From the NCBI RefSeq assembly GCF_031085175.1, contig NZ_JAVHUY010000036.1, positions 1 through 64,000 on the forward strand: a DNA stretch of 64,000 nt. Direction: 5' to 3'. The stretch is from Phytohabitans maris (lineage in GTDB: Bacteria > Actinomycetota > Actinomycetes > Mycobacteriales > Micromonosporaceae). A program made the position numbers and the translations under genes. This document shows, piece after piece, positions 1-7,359 of this stretch (position 1 is its first letter; the number at the start of each line of letters is the position of its first letter). Under the pieces are notes generated by a model. It was not told the DNA's origin and did no database searches. It saw only the letters and a program-made list of their open reading frames with translations.

Positions 1-981
1 AGAGGGCATCTGATCTATAACTGACAGATAATGTCCGTATTTGTTGGGGTGGTGCGCCACGTCGATGTTGATTCTCCGGTTAACCGCCGGGACATGTTGT
101 CGATCATTGCCCAGAGAATCATCGTCCGGGATCGGGCCGGGTCGGCCTCGTAGTCCCGGACCAGCCGGCGATGAAGCATCAGCCAGCCCAAGGTCCGCTC
201 GATCGCCCACCGCTTGGGTTGCGGTTTGAACCCGCGCTGGTCGGGATCCTTGGTCACCACCACGACATCGATGCCGTGTGCCGCGCCCTGGTCGATGACG
301 CTCTGCTTGTAGCCGGCATCCACCCACACCCTGACCACATCTGGTCGGTGGGCGGCGAGCTCGTCGACCACGTATCGGCCGCCGGCCGTGTCGTGCACAC
401 TCGCCGCAGTGACCAACACGACCAGCAGCAGGCCGAGCACGTCTGTGGCGATGTGCCGTTTCCGGCCCTTGATCCGCTTGCCGGCGTCGATTCCTTGCGA
501 TGACTCTGGAACATTGTTGGAGGTCTTGACCGTCTGCGCGTCGATGATCGCCGCGCTGGGCTCCTCGGCCCGCCCGGCGGCCCGCCGCACCCTGCGGCGC
601 AGCGCCTCGTGGATCGCTTCAGTCGTGCCGTCCTTTTCCCACAACGCATAGTAGTGGTAAACCGTCTTATGTGGAGGGAAGTCGTGCGGCAGGTACTCCC
701 ATGGAATCCCGGTCCGGTTGATGTACAGGACCGCGTTCACGATCTCGCGTAGGTCATGTTGTATCGGCGCTATCCCCAACCCGACCCGGTCCGCCCGCCA
801 CCGCGTCAGGATCGGCTCGATCAACGCCCAGCGCGCGTCGGACAGGTCGGTTCGGTACGGGCGTCGGGAAGCGGTCACCCACGTGCTGTACCAGACCAGA
901 TGGACTACGTGTGGGATGTTGTTTTCGAATACATCGTCGCGCCTATACCAAATTATCCCGTATTGAGATCAGATGCCCTCT
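1..981. mobile_element. IS5-family insertion sequence
   Basis: The element is bounded by a perfect 16-bp inverted repeat: agagggcatctgatct at positions 1-16 and its exact complement at 966-981. It encloses one transposase gene. Its left boundary coincides with the window edge, so the target duplication cannot be checked; the right flank begins tta/ta, which fits the short TA-type targets common in this family. The intact repeats and undamaged transposase suggest a recent insertion. It lies just downstream of the leftward sulfate-assimilation operon and seems to split a hairpin repeat (see 996-1010). Confidence 0.9.
15..878 (-). CDS. IS5-family DDE transposase
   Basis: A 287-residue transposase that cuts and pastes its own element. 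The GTG start at 878 opens with the N-terminal helix-turn-helix type region usual for the IS402/IS427-like branch (residues about 10-95). A DDE catalytic core follows: first Asp in IIDAQTVKTS (about residue 112), second in VWVDAGY (about 187) and Glu in WAIERTLGWL (about 227). The length is normal for a single-ORF IS5-family transposase and no frameshift is seen, so it is probably active. It occupies nearly the whole element. Confidence 0.93.
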   Translation of the reverse strand: MTASRRPYRTDLSDARWALIEPILTRWRADRVGLGIAPIQHDLREIVNAVLYINRTGIPWEYLPHDFPPHKTVYHYYALWEKDGTTEAIHEALRRRVRRAAGRAEEPSAAIIDAQTVKTSNNVPESSQGIDAGKRIKGRKRHIATDVLGLLLVVLVTAASVHDTAGGRYVVDELAAHRPDVVRVWVDAGYKQSVIDQGAAHGIDVVVVTKDPDQRGFKPQPKRWAIERTLGWLMLHRRLVRDYEADPARSRTMILWAMIDNMSRRLTGESTSTWRTTPTNTDIICQL

Positions 982-995
982 TAGAGGGACTTGAA

Positions 996-1010
996 GGGAG
1001 CTTCGATCAC
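996..1010. repeat. Right arm of a dispersed hairpin repeat, apparently split by the IS
   Basis: The 15-mer gggagcttcgatcac is the same arm seen in the complete hairpin at 36322-36375 (there gggagctttgatcac, one difference). Its partner arm is not found to the left within the window because the IS5 element ends 15 bases away. The simplest reading is that the IS inserted into a terminator-like hairpin downstream of the chelatase gene, leaving the other arm beyond position 1. Confidence 0.45.
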
Positions 1011-1032
1011 GGACGGAGGGGTCGGCCGAGCC

Positions 1033-1782
1033 TCAAGCAGCCGTCGCGGTGATGGCCGGCAGGGTGGCGGCGTCGGCACGGGCCAGCACCAACCGGGCCA
1101 GTTCGGCGGCGCCCTCCAGCGGCTGGGCCGCCGCCACTGCGCCCGCGTCGAGGGCGGAGCGGATCACGGTGTCGTAGAGCAGGCCGGGCGCCAGGAAGTA
1201 GGCGGCGACGCCGATCCGCTCGGCCCCGGCCGCACGTAGCTCGGCCACGGCCTCGGCGCCGGTGGGTGCGGACGCCGAGGCGTACGCCACGCGGGCCGGC
1301 AGGCCCAGCGACGCACCGAGCGCGTCGGCGGCCCGTTCCACGGTCTGCCGGGCACCGGCGTCGCGCGTGCCCGCCGCGGCCAGTACCACGGCGTCGAAAC
1401 CGGAGCCGGCGGCGGCCAGCCGGCGGCGCAGGCCGGCGAGCAACAGGTCGTCGACCGGGCCGGCGCCGGGCGGGCCCAGCACGTCCGCCACCGCGACCGG
1501 GACGCGCAGGCCGGCGGCGCGGGCGGCGCGCACCGCGTCGGGCACGTCCACCCGACCGTGGTACGCGGCCGTGAGCAGCAGCGGCACCAGCGTCACCCGC
1601 TCGTGGCCGGCCGCCTCCAGCGCGCTCAGCACCTGCCCGGGGCGGGGCAGCGTGTGGTCCAGGTACGACGCTCGCACGTCCACCCCGGGCCGGGCGGCCG
1701 CGACCGCGCGGACGAGGGCACGGGTCGCCCGCGCCGCCCGCGGATCGCGGCTGCCGTGCACGACGAGGAGGACCGGGGTCAC
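1033..1782 (-). CDS. Sirohydrochlorin chelatase (CbiX/SirB family)
   Basis: A 249-residue protein likely to insert Fe2+ into sirohydrochlorin, giving the siroheme needed by the sulfite reductase of the same operon. The start of the family is clear: the N-terminal strand reads VLLVVHGSRDP, with the catalytic His of the HGSR motif at about residue 9. A second half-domain resembling the first (VVLAAAGTRDAGA, about residue 130) and YFLAPGLLYD follow, so this is the two-lobed long form. The GTG start overlaps the cysH stop as GTGA, which implies translational coupling. The second lobe lacks the His seen in the first, as is usual in two-lobed members. A cobalt chelatase role is the alternative, but the context favours iron. 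Confidence 0.8.
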   Translation of the reverse strand: MTPVLLVVHGSRDPRAARATRALVRAVAAARPGVDVRASYLDHTLPRPGQVLSALEAAGHERVTLVPLLLTAAYHGRVDVPDAVRAARAAGLRVPVAVADVLGPPGAGPVDDLLLAGLRRRLAAAGSGFDAVVLAAAGTRDAGARQTVERAADALGASLGLPARVAYASASAPTGAEAVAELRAAGAERIGVAAYFLAPGLLYDTVIRSALDAGAVAAAQPLEGAAELARLVLARADAATLPAITATAA

Positions 1783-2516
1783 GTGTGCAGGCCGCACTCG
1801 GTCTTGTCGAACATCGCCCACCGGCCGGCCCGCGGATCCTCGCCGGCCTTGGTCCGCCGCGTGCACGGCCAGCAGCCGATCGACGTGTACCCCTTTTTGA
1901 AGAGCTCGTTGACCGGCACGTTCCACCGCGAGATGTACGCGTCGACGTCGGCCTGGCTCCACGCCGCGATCGGGTTGACCTTGACCTTGCCGCGCTTGGC
2001 GTCGAACGTCACCACCGGCGTGTTGGCCCGGGTCGGCGACTCGTCGCGGCGCAGCCCGGCGGCCCACGCGTCGTAGTCGGCGAGCGCCCGCTCCAGCGGC
2101 TCCACCTTGCGCAGGAAGCAGCAGTCGTCGGGGCTCTTGTTGAACAGCCTCGGCCCGTACTCCCCGTCCTGCTGGCCGACGGTCAGCCGCGGGCGGATCG
2201 AGCGCACGTTGACCGGCAGCGTGGCGGCCACGGTGTCGCGCACCTTGAGCGTCTCGGGGAAGTGCAGGCCGGTGTCGAGGAAGATCACGTCGACCCCGGG
2301 CGCCACCCGGGACACCACGTGTGCCAGCACCGCGTCGGCCATCGAGCTCGTCACGCAGAACCGGTCGCCGAACGTCTCGGCGGCCCACCGGGCGATCTCC
2401 TCGGCCGGCGCGCCTTCGAGGGCGACGGCGGCCTCCTCCGCGAGGGACCGCAGCTCCGCCGTGCGATCACGGGCCGGCCCGAGGAGCCCCAGACCGGCGG
2501 CGTTCACGACGCTCAC
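1779..2516 (-). CDS. cysH: Adenylyl-sulfate (APS) reductase, assimilatory
   Basis: Reduces activated sulfate (APS, possibly PAPS) to sulfite with thioredoxin. The 245-residue sequence has the PP-loop-type nucleotide fold and the C-terminal catalytic motif ECGLH. It also has the two cysteine pairs (DCCFLRK and GCWPCTRR) that ligate a 4Fe-4S cluster, and this cluster marks the APS-using branch found in actinobacteria. LDTGLHFPETL matches the substrate-binding segment. The GTG start at 2516 overlaps the stop of the preceding mini-ORF as GTGA, and its own stop overlaps the chelatase start in the same way. The product feeds nirA, encoded upstream in the same operon. Confidence 0.93.
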   Translation of the reverse strand: MSVVNAAGLGLLGPARDRTAELRSLAEEAAVALEGAPAEEIARWAAETFGDRFCVTSSMADAVLAHVVSRVAPGVDVIFLDTGLHFPETLKVRDTVAATLPVNVRSIRPRLTVGQQDGEYGPRLFNKSPDDCCFLRKVEPLERALADYDAWAAGLRRDESPTRANTPVVTFDAKRGKVKVNPIAAWSQADVDAYISRWNVPVNELFKKGYTSIGCWPCTRRTKAGEDPRAGRWAMFDKTECGLHT

Positions 2517-2641
2517 GGCGCCTCCCAGTTCGCTCGCTCATGCGGCGCCCAAGGCGCCGTCTTCCCTCGCCACGCCGAAACCCCGACTTCGTCGGCGGCG
2601 CAGCTCAGTCCAGACGCCGCCGCGCCAACTCGCTCGCTCAC
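2513..2641 (-). CDS. Linker mini-ORF, 42 residues, between zinc-ribbon gene and cysH
   Basis: This frame opens with GTG overlapping the stop of the zinc-ribbon gene (GTGA at 2638-2641) and closes with a TGA overlapping the cysH GTG (2513-2516). It fills the space between two real genes exactly, with a 4-nt overlap at each end. The peptide begins MSERVGAA, resembling the MSERSERI opening of the tandem mini-ORFs upstream, and shows no recognised domain. A plausible role is to carry ribosomes into cysH rather than to make a functional protein. No homologue is recognised; being an artefact of an inserted repeat is the alternative. Confidence 0.5.
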   Translation of the reverse strand: MSERVGAAASGLSCAADEVGVSAWRGKTAPWAPHERANWEAP

Positions 2642-2796
2642 CGGGACACCGCCTTTCGGACCAATCCGACGAACTTGACGGAGAACGCGCGGGCGCAGCC
2701 ACGGCACTCCCAGGTCCCGTGCCCCTCCTCGGACGGGCGCAGGTCTTCTTCTCCGCAATAGGGGCAGTACAGAGGTGCGGCGCGCTGATCGCTCAC
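2638..2796 (-). CDS. Small zinc-ribbon protein of the sulfur operon
   Basis: A 52-residue protein with a CPYCGEEDL knuckle (Cys 11 and 14) and a CRGC knuckle (Cys 31 and 34), forming a four-cysteine zinc ribbon, followed by ARAFSVKFVGL. Small proteins of this type are commonly encoded between sulfite reductase and cysH in actinomycetes; their function is unknown. The GTG at 2796 is chosen because it gives the compact conserved form and overlaps the preceding mini-ORF stop as GTGA. Longer in-frame starts run into the upstream repeat. Its stop overlaps the next mini-ORF start. Confidence 0.75.
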   Translation of the reverse strand: MSDQRAAPLYCPYCGEEDLRPSEEGHGTWECRGCARAFSVKFVGLVRKAVSR

Positions 2797-2950
2797 GGCC
2801 GTCCTCGCTTCGCTGCGGGCGGCCATGAGGCTCCAAACGCGCTGAACCCATTGATTCGCTCGCTGCGCTCGCTCACGGCCGTCCTCGCTTCGCTGCGGGC
2901 GGCCATGAGGCTCCAAACGCGCTGAACCCGATGATTCGCTCGCTCCGCTC
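2791..2950 (-). repeat. Two tandem 80-bp units encoding coupled mini-ORFs
   Basis: Units 2791-2870 and 2871-2950 match at 77 of 80 positions; they differ at unit positions 60, 61 and 75. Each unit, read leftward, carries a GTGAGCGAGCG-type start and about 27 codons ending in a TGA that overlaps the next start. A further partial boundary (gctca) follows at 2951-2955 and coincides with the nirA stop. The repeat therefore sits exactly inside what would have been the nirA/zinc-ribbon overlap. An MSERSER-like opening in leader sequences recurs in actinomycete genomes to my knowledge, but this cannot be verified here. Confidence 0.85.
2793..2876 (-). CDS. Repeat-encoded mini-ORF 2, 27 residues
   Basis: GTG start at 2876 overlaps the stop of mini-ORF 1 (GTGA), and the TGA at 2793-2795 overlaps the zinc-ribbon GTG. 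The peptide begins MSERSERINGF and ends AAKRGRP. It differs from mini-ORF 1 at one residue (Asn for Ile at position 9). It is arginine- and serine-rich with no known domain. Probably it serves translational coupling rather than coding for a functional protein; expression is inferred only from its placement. Confidence 0.4.
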   Translation of the reverse strand: MSERSERINGFSAFGASWPPAAKRGRP

Positions 2951-2956
2951 GCTCAT
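2873..2956 (-). CDS. Repeat-encoded mini-ORF 1, 27 residues
   Basis: ATG at 2956 overlaps the nirA stop as ATGA, and the TGA at 2873-2875 overlaps the GTG of mini-ORF 2. The peptide begins MSERSERIIGF and ends AAKRGRP. Together with mini-ORF 2 it bridges nirA to the zinc-ribbon gene without any untranslated gap. No function is recognised beyond possible ribosome hand-over. Confidence 0.4.
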   Translation of the reverse strand: MSERSERIIGFSAFGASWPPAAKRGRP

Positions 2957-4644
2957 CGGAGTGCATCCTCCTCAACCCTCATGACCCAGCTGGCGAACGC
3001 CTCGCCCTCGGTGCGGCCGTCCAGGTAGCGGCGGGCCAGGCGCTCGACGTACTCGGGAAGCTCGTCCGCGGTGGTCTTGAGCCCGCGGAGCTTGCGCCCG
3101 AACCCGGCTTTCTGGCCCTCGGCCATGCCGAGGCCACCGCCGAGGTGGACCTGGAAGCCCTCGACCTGCTGCCCGTCCGGACCCATCACGATCTGGCCCT
3201 TGAGGCCGATGTCGGCGGTCTGGGTGCGGGCGCAGGCGTTGGGGCAGCCATTGATGTGGATGGAGATGTCGGCGTCCATGTCGCCGAGGCGCTCCTCCAG
3301 TCGGGCGACGAGCTCCTCGCCGCGCCGCTTGGTCTCGACGATCGCCAGCTTGCAGAACTCGATGCCGGTGCAGGCCATCGTGCCGCGCCGCCAAGTCGAC
3401 GGCTGGGCTTCCAGACCCACGCCACGCAGCGCGGCCACCAGCGAGTCGACGCGACCTTGCGCCACGTCGAGGACCAGCAGCTTCTGGTACGGCGTCAGCC
3501 GTACCCGCCCACTGCCGTGGGCCTCGGCCGTGTCGGCGAGCTGGGCGAGCTGGGTGCCGGACGTGCGCCCCACCACCGGTGCGGCGCCGACGTAGAACCG
3601 CCCGTCCGCCTGCTGGTGCACGCCGATGTGGTCGATGGGCTTGCTCGGGAGCTGGGGCGCCGGCCCGTCCAGCAGGGTACGACCCAGGTACTCCTTCTCC
3701 AGCACCTCGCGGAACCGCTCCACGCCCCAGTCGGCGACCAGGAACTTGAGCCGCGCGCGGTGGCGCAGCCGCCGGTACCCGTAGTCGCGGAAGATGCCGA
3801 CCACGCCGGCCCACACGTCGGGCACCTCGCCGAGCGGCACCCACACGCCGAGGCGCTGGGCGAGCATCGGGTTGGTCGAGAGGCCGCCGCCGACCCAGAG
3901 GTCGAAGCCCGGACCGTACTCCGGGTGCTCGACGCCGAGGAAGGAGATGTCGTTCACCTCGTACGGCATGTCGGCCAGCCACGAGATCGACGACTTGAAC
4001 TTGCGCGGCAGGTTGGAGAGCTTCGGGTCGCCTACGTAGCGCTCCACGATCGCGTCGATCGCGGGCGTGGCGTCGACCTTTTCGTCGGCCGAGATGCCGG
4101 CTACCGGGCTGCCGAGCACCACCCGCGGGCAGTCGCCGCACGCCTCGGTGGTCTGCAGGCCCACCGACTCCAGCCGCCGCCAGATCTCCGGCATGTCTTC
4201 GACGCGGATCCAGTGGAGCTGGATGTTTTGCCGGTCGGTGATGTCGGCCGTGTCCCGCGCGAACTCCCGCGAGATGCCGGCGATCGTGCGCAGCTGGTCG
4301 AGGTCGAGCTGGCCGCCGTCGACGCGGACGCGCAGCATGAAGAACTCGTCGTCGAGCTCGTGCGGCTCGAGGATCGCGGTGCGGCCGCCGTCGATCCCGG
4401 GCTTGCGCTGGGTGTAGAGCCCCCACCAGCGAAAGCGCCCGCGCAGGTCCTGCGGGTCGATCGAGTCGAAGCCGCGGTGCGCGTAGATGTTTTCGATCCG
4501 GGCGCGCACGTTGAGCGGGTTGTCGTCCTTCTTGGTGCGCTCGTTGGGGTTGAGCGGCTCGCGGTGACCCAGCGCCCACTGCCCTTCGCCGCGCGCCTTG
4601 CGCGGGCGTGCGGCCGGCCGGCCTTCCGAGCTTGTGACCGCCAT
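2953..4644 (-). CDS. nirA: Ferredoxin-dependent assimilatory sulfite (nitrite/sulfite) reductase
   Basis: A 563-residue siroheme/4Fe-4S enzyme that reduces sulfite to sulfide with six electrons from ferredoxin. It shows the two duplicated ferredoxin-like half-domains and the four cluster cysteines in ACTGIEFCKLAI and NGCPNACAR (about residues 420-470). Residues binding siroheme phosphate are seen around TDRQNIQLHW. The segments GLYTQRK and EACGDCPRV correspond to the Tyr and Cys that are cross-linked in the mycobacterial enzyme, although a cross-link cannot be read from sequence. The ATG at 4644 is preceded by GGAGG at a good distance. It is the first large gene of the sulfur operon, and a leader peptide lies upstream. 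The neighbouring cysH and chelatase favour sulfite over nitrite as substrate. Confidence 0.92.
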   Translation of the reverse strand: MAVTSSEGRPAARPRKARGEGQWALGHREPLNPNERTKKDDNPLNVRARIENIYAHRGFDSIDPQDLRGRFRWWGLYTQRKPGIDGGRTAILEPHELDDEFFMLRVRVDGGQLDLDQLRTIAGISREFARDTADITDRQNIQLHWIRVEDMPEIWRRLESVGLQTTEACGDCPRVVLGSPVAGISADEKVDATPAIDAIVERYVGDPKLSNLPRKFKSSISWLADMPYEVNDISFLGVEHPEYGPGFDLWVGGGLSTNPMLAQRLGVWVPLGEVPDVWAGVVGIFRDYGYRRLRHRARLKFLVADWGVERFREVLEKEYLGRTLLDGPAPQLPSKPIDHIGVHQQADGRFYVGAAPVVGRTSGTQLAQLADTAEAHGSGRVRLTPYQKLLVLDVAQGRVDSLVAALRGVGLEAQPSTWRRGTMACTGIEFCKLAIVETKRRGEELVARLEERLGDMDADISIHINGCPNACARTQTADIGLKGQIVMGPDGQQVEGFQVHLGGGLGMAEGQKAGFGRKLRGLKTTADELPEYVERLARRYLDGRTEGEAFASWVMRVEEDALR

Positions 4645-4751
4645 CCTGGGCGTCCTCCGTGTGCTTGGTCAGGATGGACGCGCGAAGCTACGGCAGTGAT
4701 CTTGAGGCCGGCGCTCTCCACGCGCCCGGGAACAGATCAGATCGGGCGACG

Positions 4752-4850
4752 TCAGTGGGCCCGACAGATGGCGCTGCGCACGCGGCCGTAGTCAACGTGG
4801 CGCCGGGAGGTCAATCCCAGCGACACGGCACGGCGCTCGGCAACGGTCAC
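4752..4850 (-). CDS. Cys-containing leader peptide upstream of nirA
   Basis: A 32-codon frame (GTG at 4850; an internal GTG would give 24 residues) ends 107 nt before nirA. Its C-terminal half reads LTSRRHVDYGRVRSAICRAH. This closely matches the RRHVDL...ALC-type putative leader peptides known upstream of sulfur-metabolism genes in streptomycetes and relatives. The single cysteine three residues from the end suits a mechanism in which cysteine shortage stalls the ribosome and alters expression of the operon; that mechanism is inference. About 240 other bases between 4645 and 4938 show no gene. Confidence 0.7.
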   Translation of the reverse strand: MTVAERRAVSLGLTSRRHVDYGRVRSAICRAH

Positions 4851-4938
4851 GAGGGCTAGCCTCTCACAGCGACTCCGGCCCGCCAACCAGCGGCCCAGAT
4901 GCCGGGAGTGTGGTCTGTAACACCTCGTTAATAGATGA

Positions 4939-5722
4939 TCACCCGGCCGCACCCCTCCGGCCCGCCCGAGCCGCGAAGCCGTCCAGGGCGGTGAGGATCT
5001 CCGGCGACCGCCATGCCCGGTGTCGCCGCCGGTCGGTGAACTCGGTCAGGACACCGGCCCGCTCCAGCGGCTCGATGTAGCGGTAGACGTTGCGGTCGGC
5101 GACGCCAAGCTCGCCAGCCAGGAGGCCGGCGTTGACGACCGGGTGGCGCATGAGCAGGTCGACCACCTGCCAGACCCGTGAGTCACGCCGGGCGGAGACA
5201 CGCCCGCGCCAGCCGTTGCGGATCTCCCGGAGCTCGATGACGAGCCGGCGCCCGTTGGCGATGGCCAGGAACGAGGCGTTGGACATCTCCTAGACGATCA
5301 CCGCTGGATCCCCGGCGCGGTACGCACCGAGCGCGTCGAAGTTAGGACTGCGTGTCGGTCAGCAGACCCGCTGAGATCGGTATCGTGACCTGACGGGTCA
5401 GTCCCTTGTTTTCTATCTGGGAGCTGGCGGCCGACTCCGAACGCAACAGTATCGAGCCGAACGGGGCGATCTCGCCGCCCATCTCGGCGTCGAACCGGGC
5501 GAGCTCGTTCGCCGCGTCGTCGGCGATGGCCAGCACGTCGCCGGGCAGCCGCGGCTCCGCTTTGCCGATCTCCGGCGCGATCGCCGCCTGGTACGCGCCT
5601 CGATGACGCTGAAGCTGAGTGCGCGAAAAGGCACCAGGCGGATACTGCCGGTCCCACGGCAGTGTCTCGTACTTCAGCGCCGGCCAGCCGGTGCCGGTCA
5701 CCCCGCCCTGACGTGATGTCAC
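4939..5722 (-). pseudogene. Decayed Fic-family (Fido) AMP-transferase gene
   Basis: Two separated parts of one Fic protein remain. The N-terminal part (5342-5722, GTG start) carries the inhibitory-helix motif SSQIEN (about residues 100-105) and then loses similarity at once. The C-terminal part includes the end of the core (FDALGAYRAGDPAVIV), a TAG stop near 5289-5291, then MSNASFLAIANGRRL and a winged-helix domain (4939-5286). The catalytic HPFxDGNGR segment, about 200 residues, is missing, so an internal deletion plus a nonsense codon have destroyed the enzyme. The C-terminal winged-helix piece could still be translated alone as a 115-residue DNA-binding-like protein. Confidence 0.8.
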
Positions 5723-5732
5723 ACCACTACCG

Positions 5733-5762
5733 TATTCTCACTTAACGCCCTAAGTGAGAATA
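5733..5762. promoter_or_regulatory. Perfect 12-bp AT-rich inverted repeat upstream of the Fic remnant
   Basis: tattctcactta (5733-5744) and taagtgagaata (5751-5762) are perfect complements around the 6-nt spacer acgccc. The site is AT-rich in a GC-rich setting and sits 10 nt before the Fic GTG, so it looks like an operator overlapping the promoter. The regulator is unknown; the winged-helix tail of Fic proteins is one speculative candidate. Confidence 0.55.
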
Positions 5763-5794
5763 AGAGCTATCCTTACCATCACTTGGCCGCGGCG

Positions 5795-7300
5795 CTAGCG
5801 CTTCGTCAGCGGCATGGCCAGCACGGCCTCGGTGCCGCCCTCGGGCCGGGCGCGCAGCTCGATCGTGCCGCTCAGCTCGCCGGTGACCAGCGCGCGCACG
5901 ATCTGCAGGCCCAGCCGCCCGCCGCGCTCCGCGTCGAACGTCTCCGGGAGCCCGGTGCCGTTGTCGACGACGGTGACGTGCAGCTCCTTGCGGTGGCGAT
6001 GGGCGGAGACCACCACCTCGCCCACCGCGCCCACCCCGTCGATCTCCGGGAAGCCGTGCTCGACCGCGTTGATCAGCAGCTCGTTGAGGACCATCACCAG
6101 CGAGGTGGCCATCTCGGCGGGCAGCACCCCGAACGTGCCCTTGCGCCGCATCGCCACCTTGGACGCGGTCGTACCCACCTCGGCGGCGGCCGCCGCCACC
6201 CGGTCGACGATGCCGTCGAACTCCACCGCTTCGTCGCTCGACATCGACAGCGTCTCGTGCACGAGCGCGATCGAGGCGACCCGGCGCACCGACTCCTCCA
6301 GTGCGGCCTTCGCCGACGGCGTCTCGACCCGGCGGGCCTGGAGGCGCAGGAGGGCGGCGACAGTCTGGAGGTTGTTCTTCACGCGGTGGTGGATCTCGCG
6401 GATCGTGGCGTCCTTGGTGACCAGCGCGCGGTCGCGGCGGCGCACCTCGGTCACGTCGCGCACCAGCACCAGCGCCCCGATCGGCACGCCGGCCGGCATG
6501 AGCGGGAGCGCGCGGGTGAGCACGGTGGCCCCCCGCGCCTCGATCTCCTTGCGCGAGGGCGCCTCGCCGCCGAGCGCGGCCAGCACCCGGGCCGAGGCAT
6601 CGGTCCCCTCCAGCGGGTCGTCGGCGAGGCGGGCGGAGAGCGCGGCCAGGTCTTCGCCGACGAGGTGCGAGGCGAAGCCGAGCCGGCGGAAGGCGGACTG
6701 GGCGTTGGGGCTCGCGTACGTCACCTTGCCGCTCGCGTCCAGCCGGATCAGCCCGTCACCGACCCGGGGCGCGGAAGTCGTCTCGATGCGGTGGCTGATC
6801 GGCGGAAACGTGCCGTCGGCCATCATCTGCGCCAGGTCGTCGGCGGTGGTGAGGTAGTTGAGCTCGAGCTGGCTCGGCGTACGCGCGGTCGAGAGGTTGG
6901 TGTCGCGCCCCACGACCCCGATCACCTCGCCCGGCTCCCCGTCGGCGTCGCGCAGCCGCACCGGGATCGCCTCGTGGCGGGCGGGAGTGTCCCCGTACCA
7001 GACCGGGTCGCCTTCGCGCCAGATCCGCCCCTGCCGGTACGCGATGGTCAGGTGCGCCACCTCGGGCCCGCCGACCGTGCGGCCGACCTGGTCGTCCTGG
7101 TAGGCGGTGGGTGCGGTCGTGGGCCGCACCTGCGCCACGCAGAGGAACGCCTCGTGGCCGTTGACCGGCACCCAGAGCAGCAGGTCGGCGAAGGAGAGGT
7201 CGGCGAGCAGCTGCCACTCACCGGCGAGCCGGTGCAGGTGGTCGATGTCGTCCGAGCCCAGCGAGGTGTGCTCTTCGACCAGGTCGCGCAGCGTGGGCAC
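5795..7300 (-). CDS. pdtaS: Sensor histidine kinase PdtaS
   Basis: A soluble 501-residue kinase, the usual length of mycobacterial PdtaS, which phosphorylates an ANTAR-type antiterminator partner. An N-terminal GAF-like domain (about 1-150) is followed by a PAS domain (about 175-290), the HisKA_2 dimerisation helix with the phospho-acceptor in REIHHRVKNNLQT (about residue 310), and an HATPase domain with NELLINAVEHG and GRLGLQIV. No membrane segment is present. The GTG at 7300 lies 6 nt after tagagt, a -10-like TANNNT hexamer, so the mRNA may be leaderless. The partner regulator PdtaR is not encoded nearby, which is normal. Its position near sigR, the biotinyl protein and wbl matches the mycobacterial sigH region. 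Confidence 0.9.
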   Translation of the reverse strand: MPTLRDLVEEHTSLGSDDIDHLHRLAGEWQLLADLSFADLLLWVPVNGHEAFLCVAQVRPTTAPTAYQDDQVGRTVGGPEVAHLTIAYRQGRIWREGDPVWYGDTPARHEAIPVRLRDADGEPGEVIGVVGRDTNLSTARTPSQLELNYLTTADDLAQMMADGTFPPISHRIETTSAPRVGDGLIRLDASGKVTYASPNAQSAFRRLGFASHLVGEDLAALSARLADDPLEGTDASARVLAALGGEAPSRKEIEARGATVLTRALPLMPAGVPIGALVLVRDVTEVRRRDRALVTKDATIREIHHRVKNNLQTVAALLRLQARRVETPSAKAALEESVRRVASIALVHETLSMSSDEAVEFDGIVDRVAAAAAEVGTTASKVAMRRKGTFGVLPAEMATSLVMVLNELLINAVEHGFPEIDGVGAVGEVVVSAHRHRKELHVTVVDNGTGLPETFDAERGGRLGLQIVRALVTGELSGTIELRARPEGGTEAVLAMPLTKR

Positions 7301-7307
7301 AGCGCAA

Positions 7308-7359
7308 CTCTAGGGCCTGTCCGGCGGGTCTTGTAGGGCCCGCCGGATGCGCCCTAGAG
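7308..7359. terminator. Nested hairpin at the 3' end of the SIS gene
   Basis: Outer arms ctctagggc (7308-7316) and gccctagag (7351-7359) are perfect complements. Inner arms tccggcggg (7320-7328) and cccgccgga (7339-7347) are also perfect. The structure includes the SIS stop codon and reaches the presumed -10 of pdtaS, so it may end SIS transcripts and also affect pdtaS initiation. Confidence 0.6.

Noticed and set aside
3145-4791. Long open frame on the plus strand (548 codons)
   Set aside because: It is antisense to nirA and matches no protein; it is the mirror of strong third-position GC bias.
5342-5722. N-terminal Fic piece as a complete small gene
   Set aside because: Similarity to Fic stops abruptly after the SSQIEN motif, so it is a truncated remnant, not a gene.
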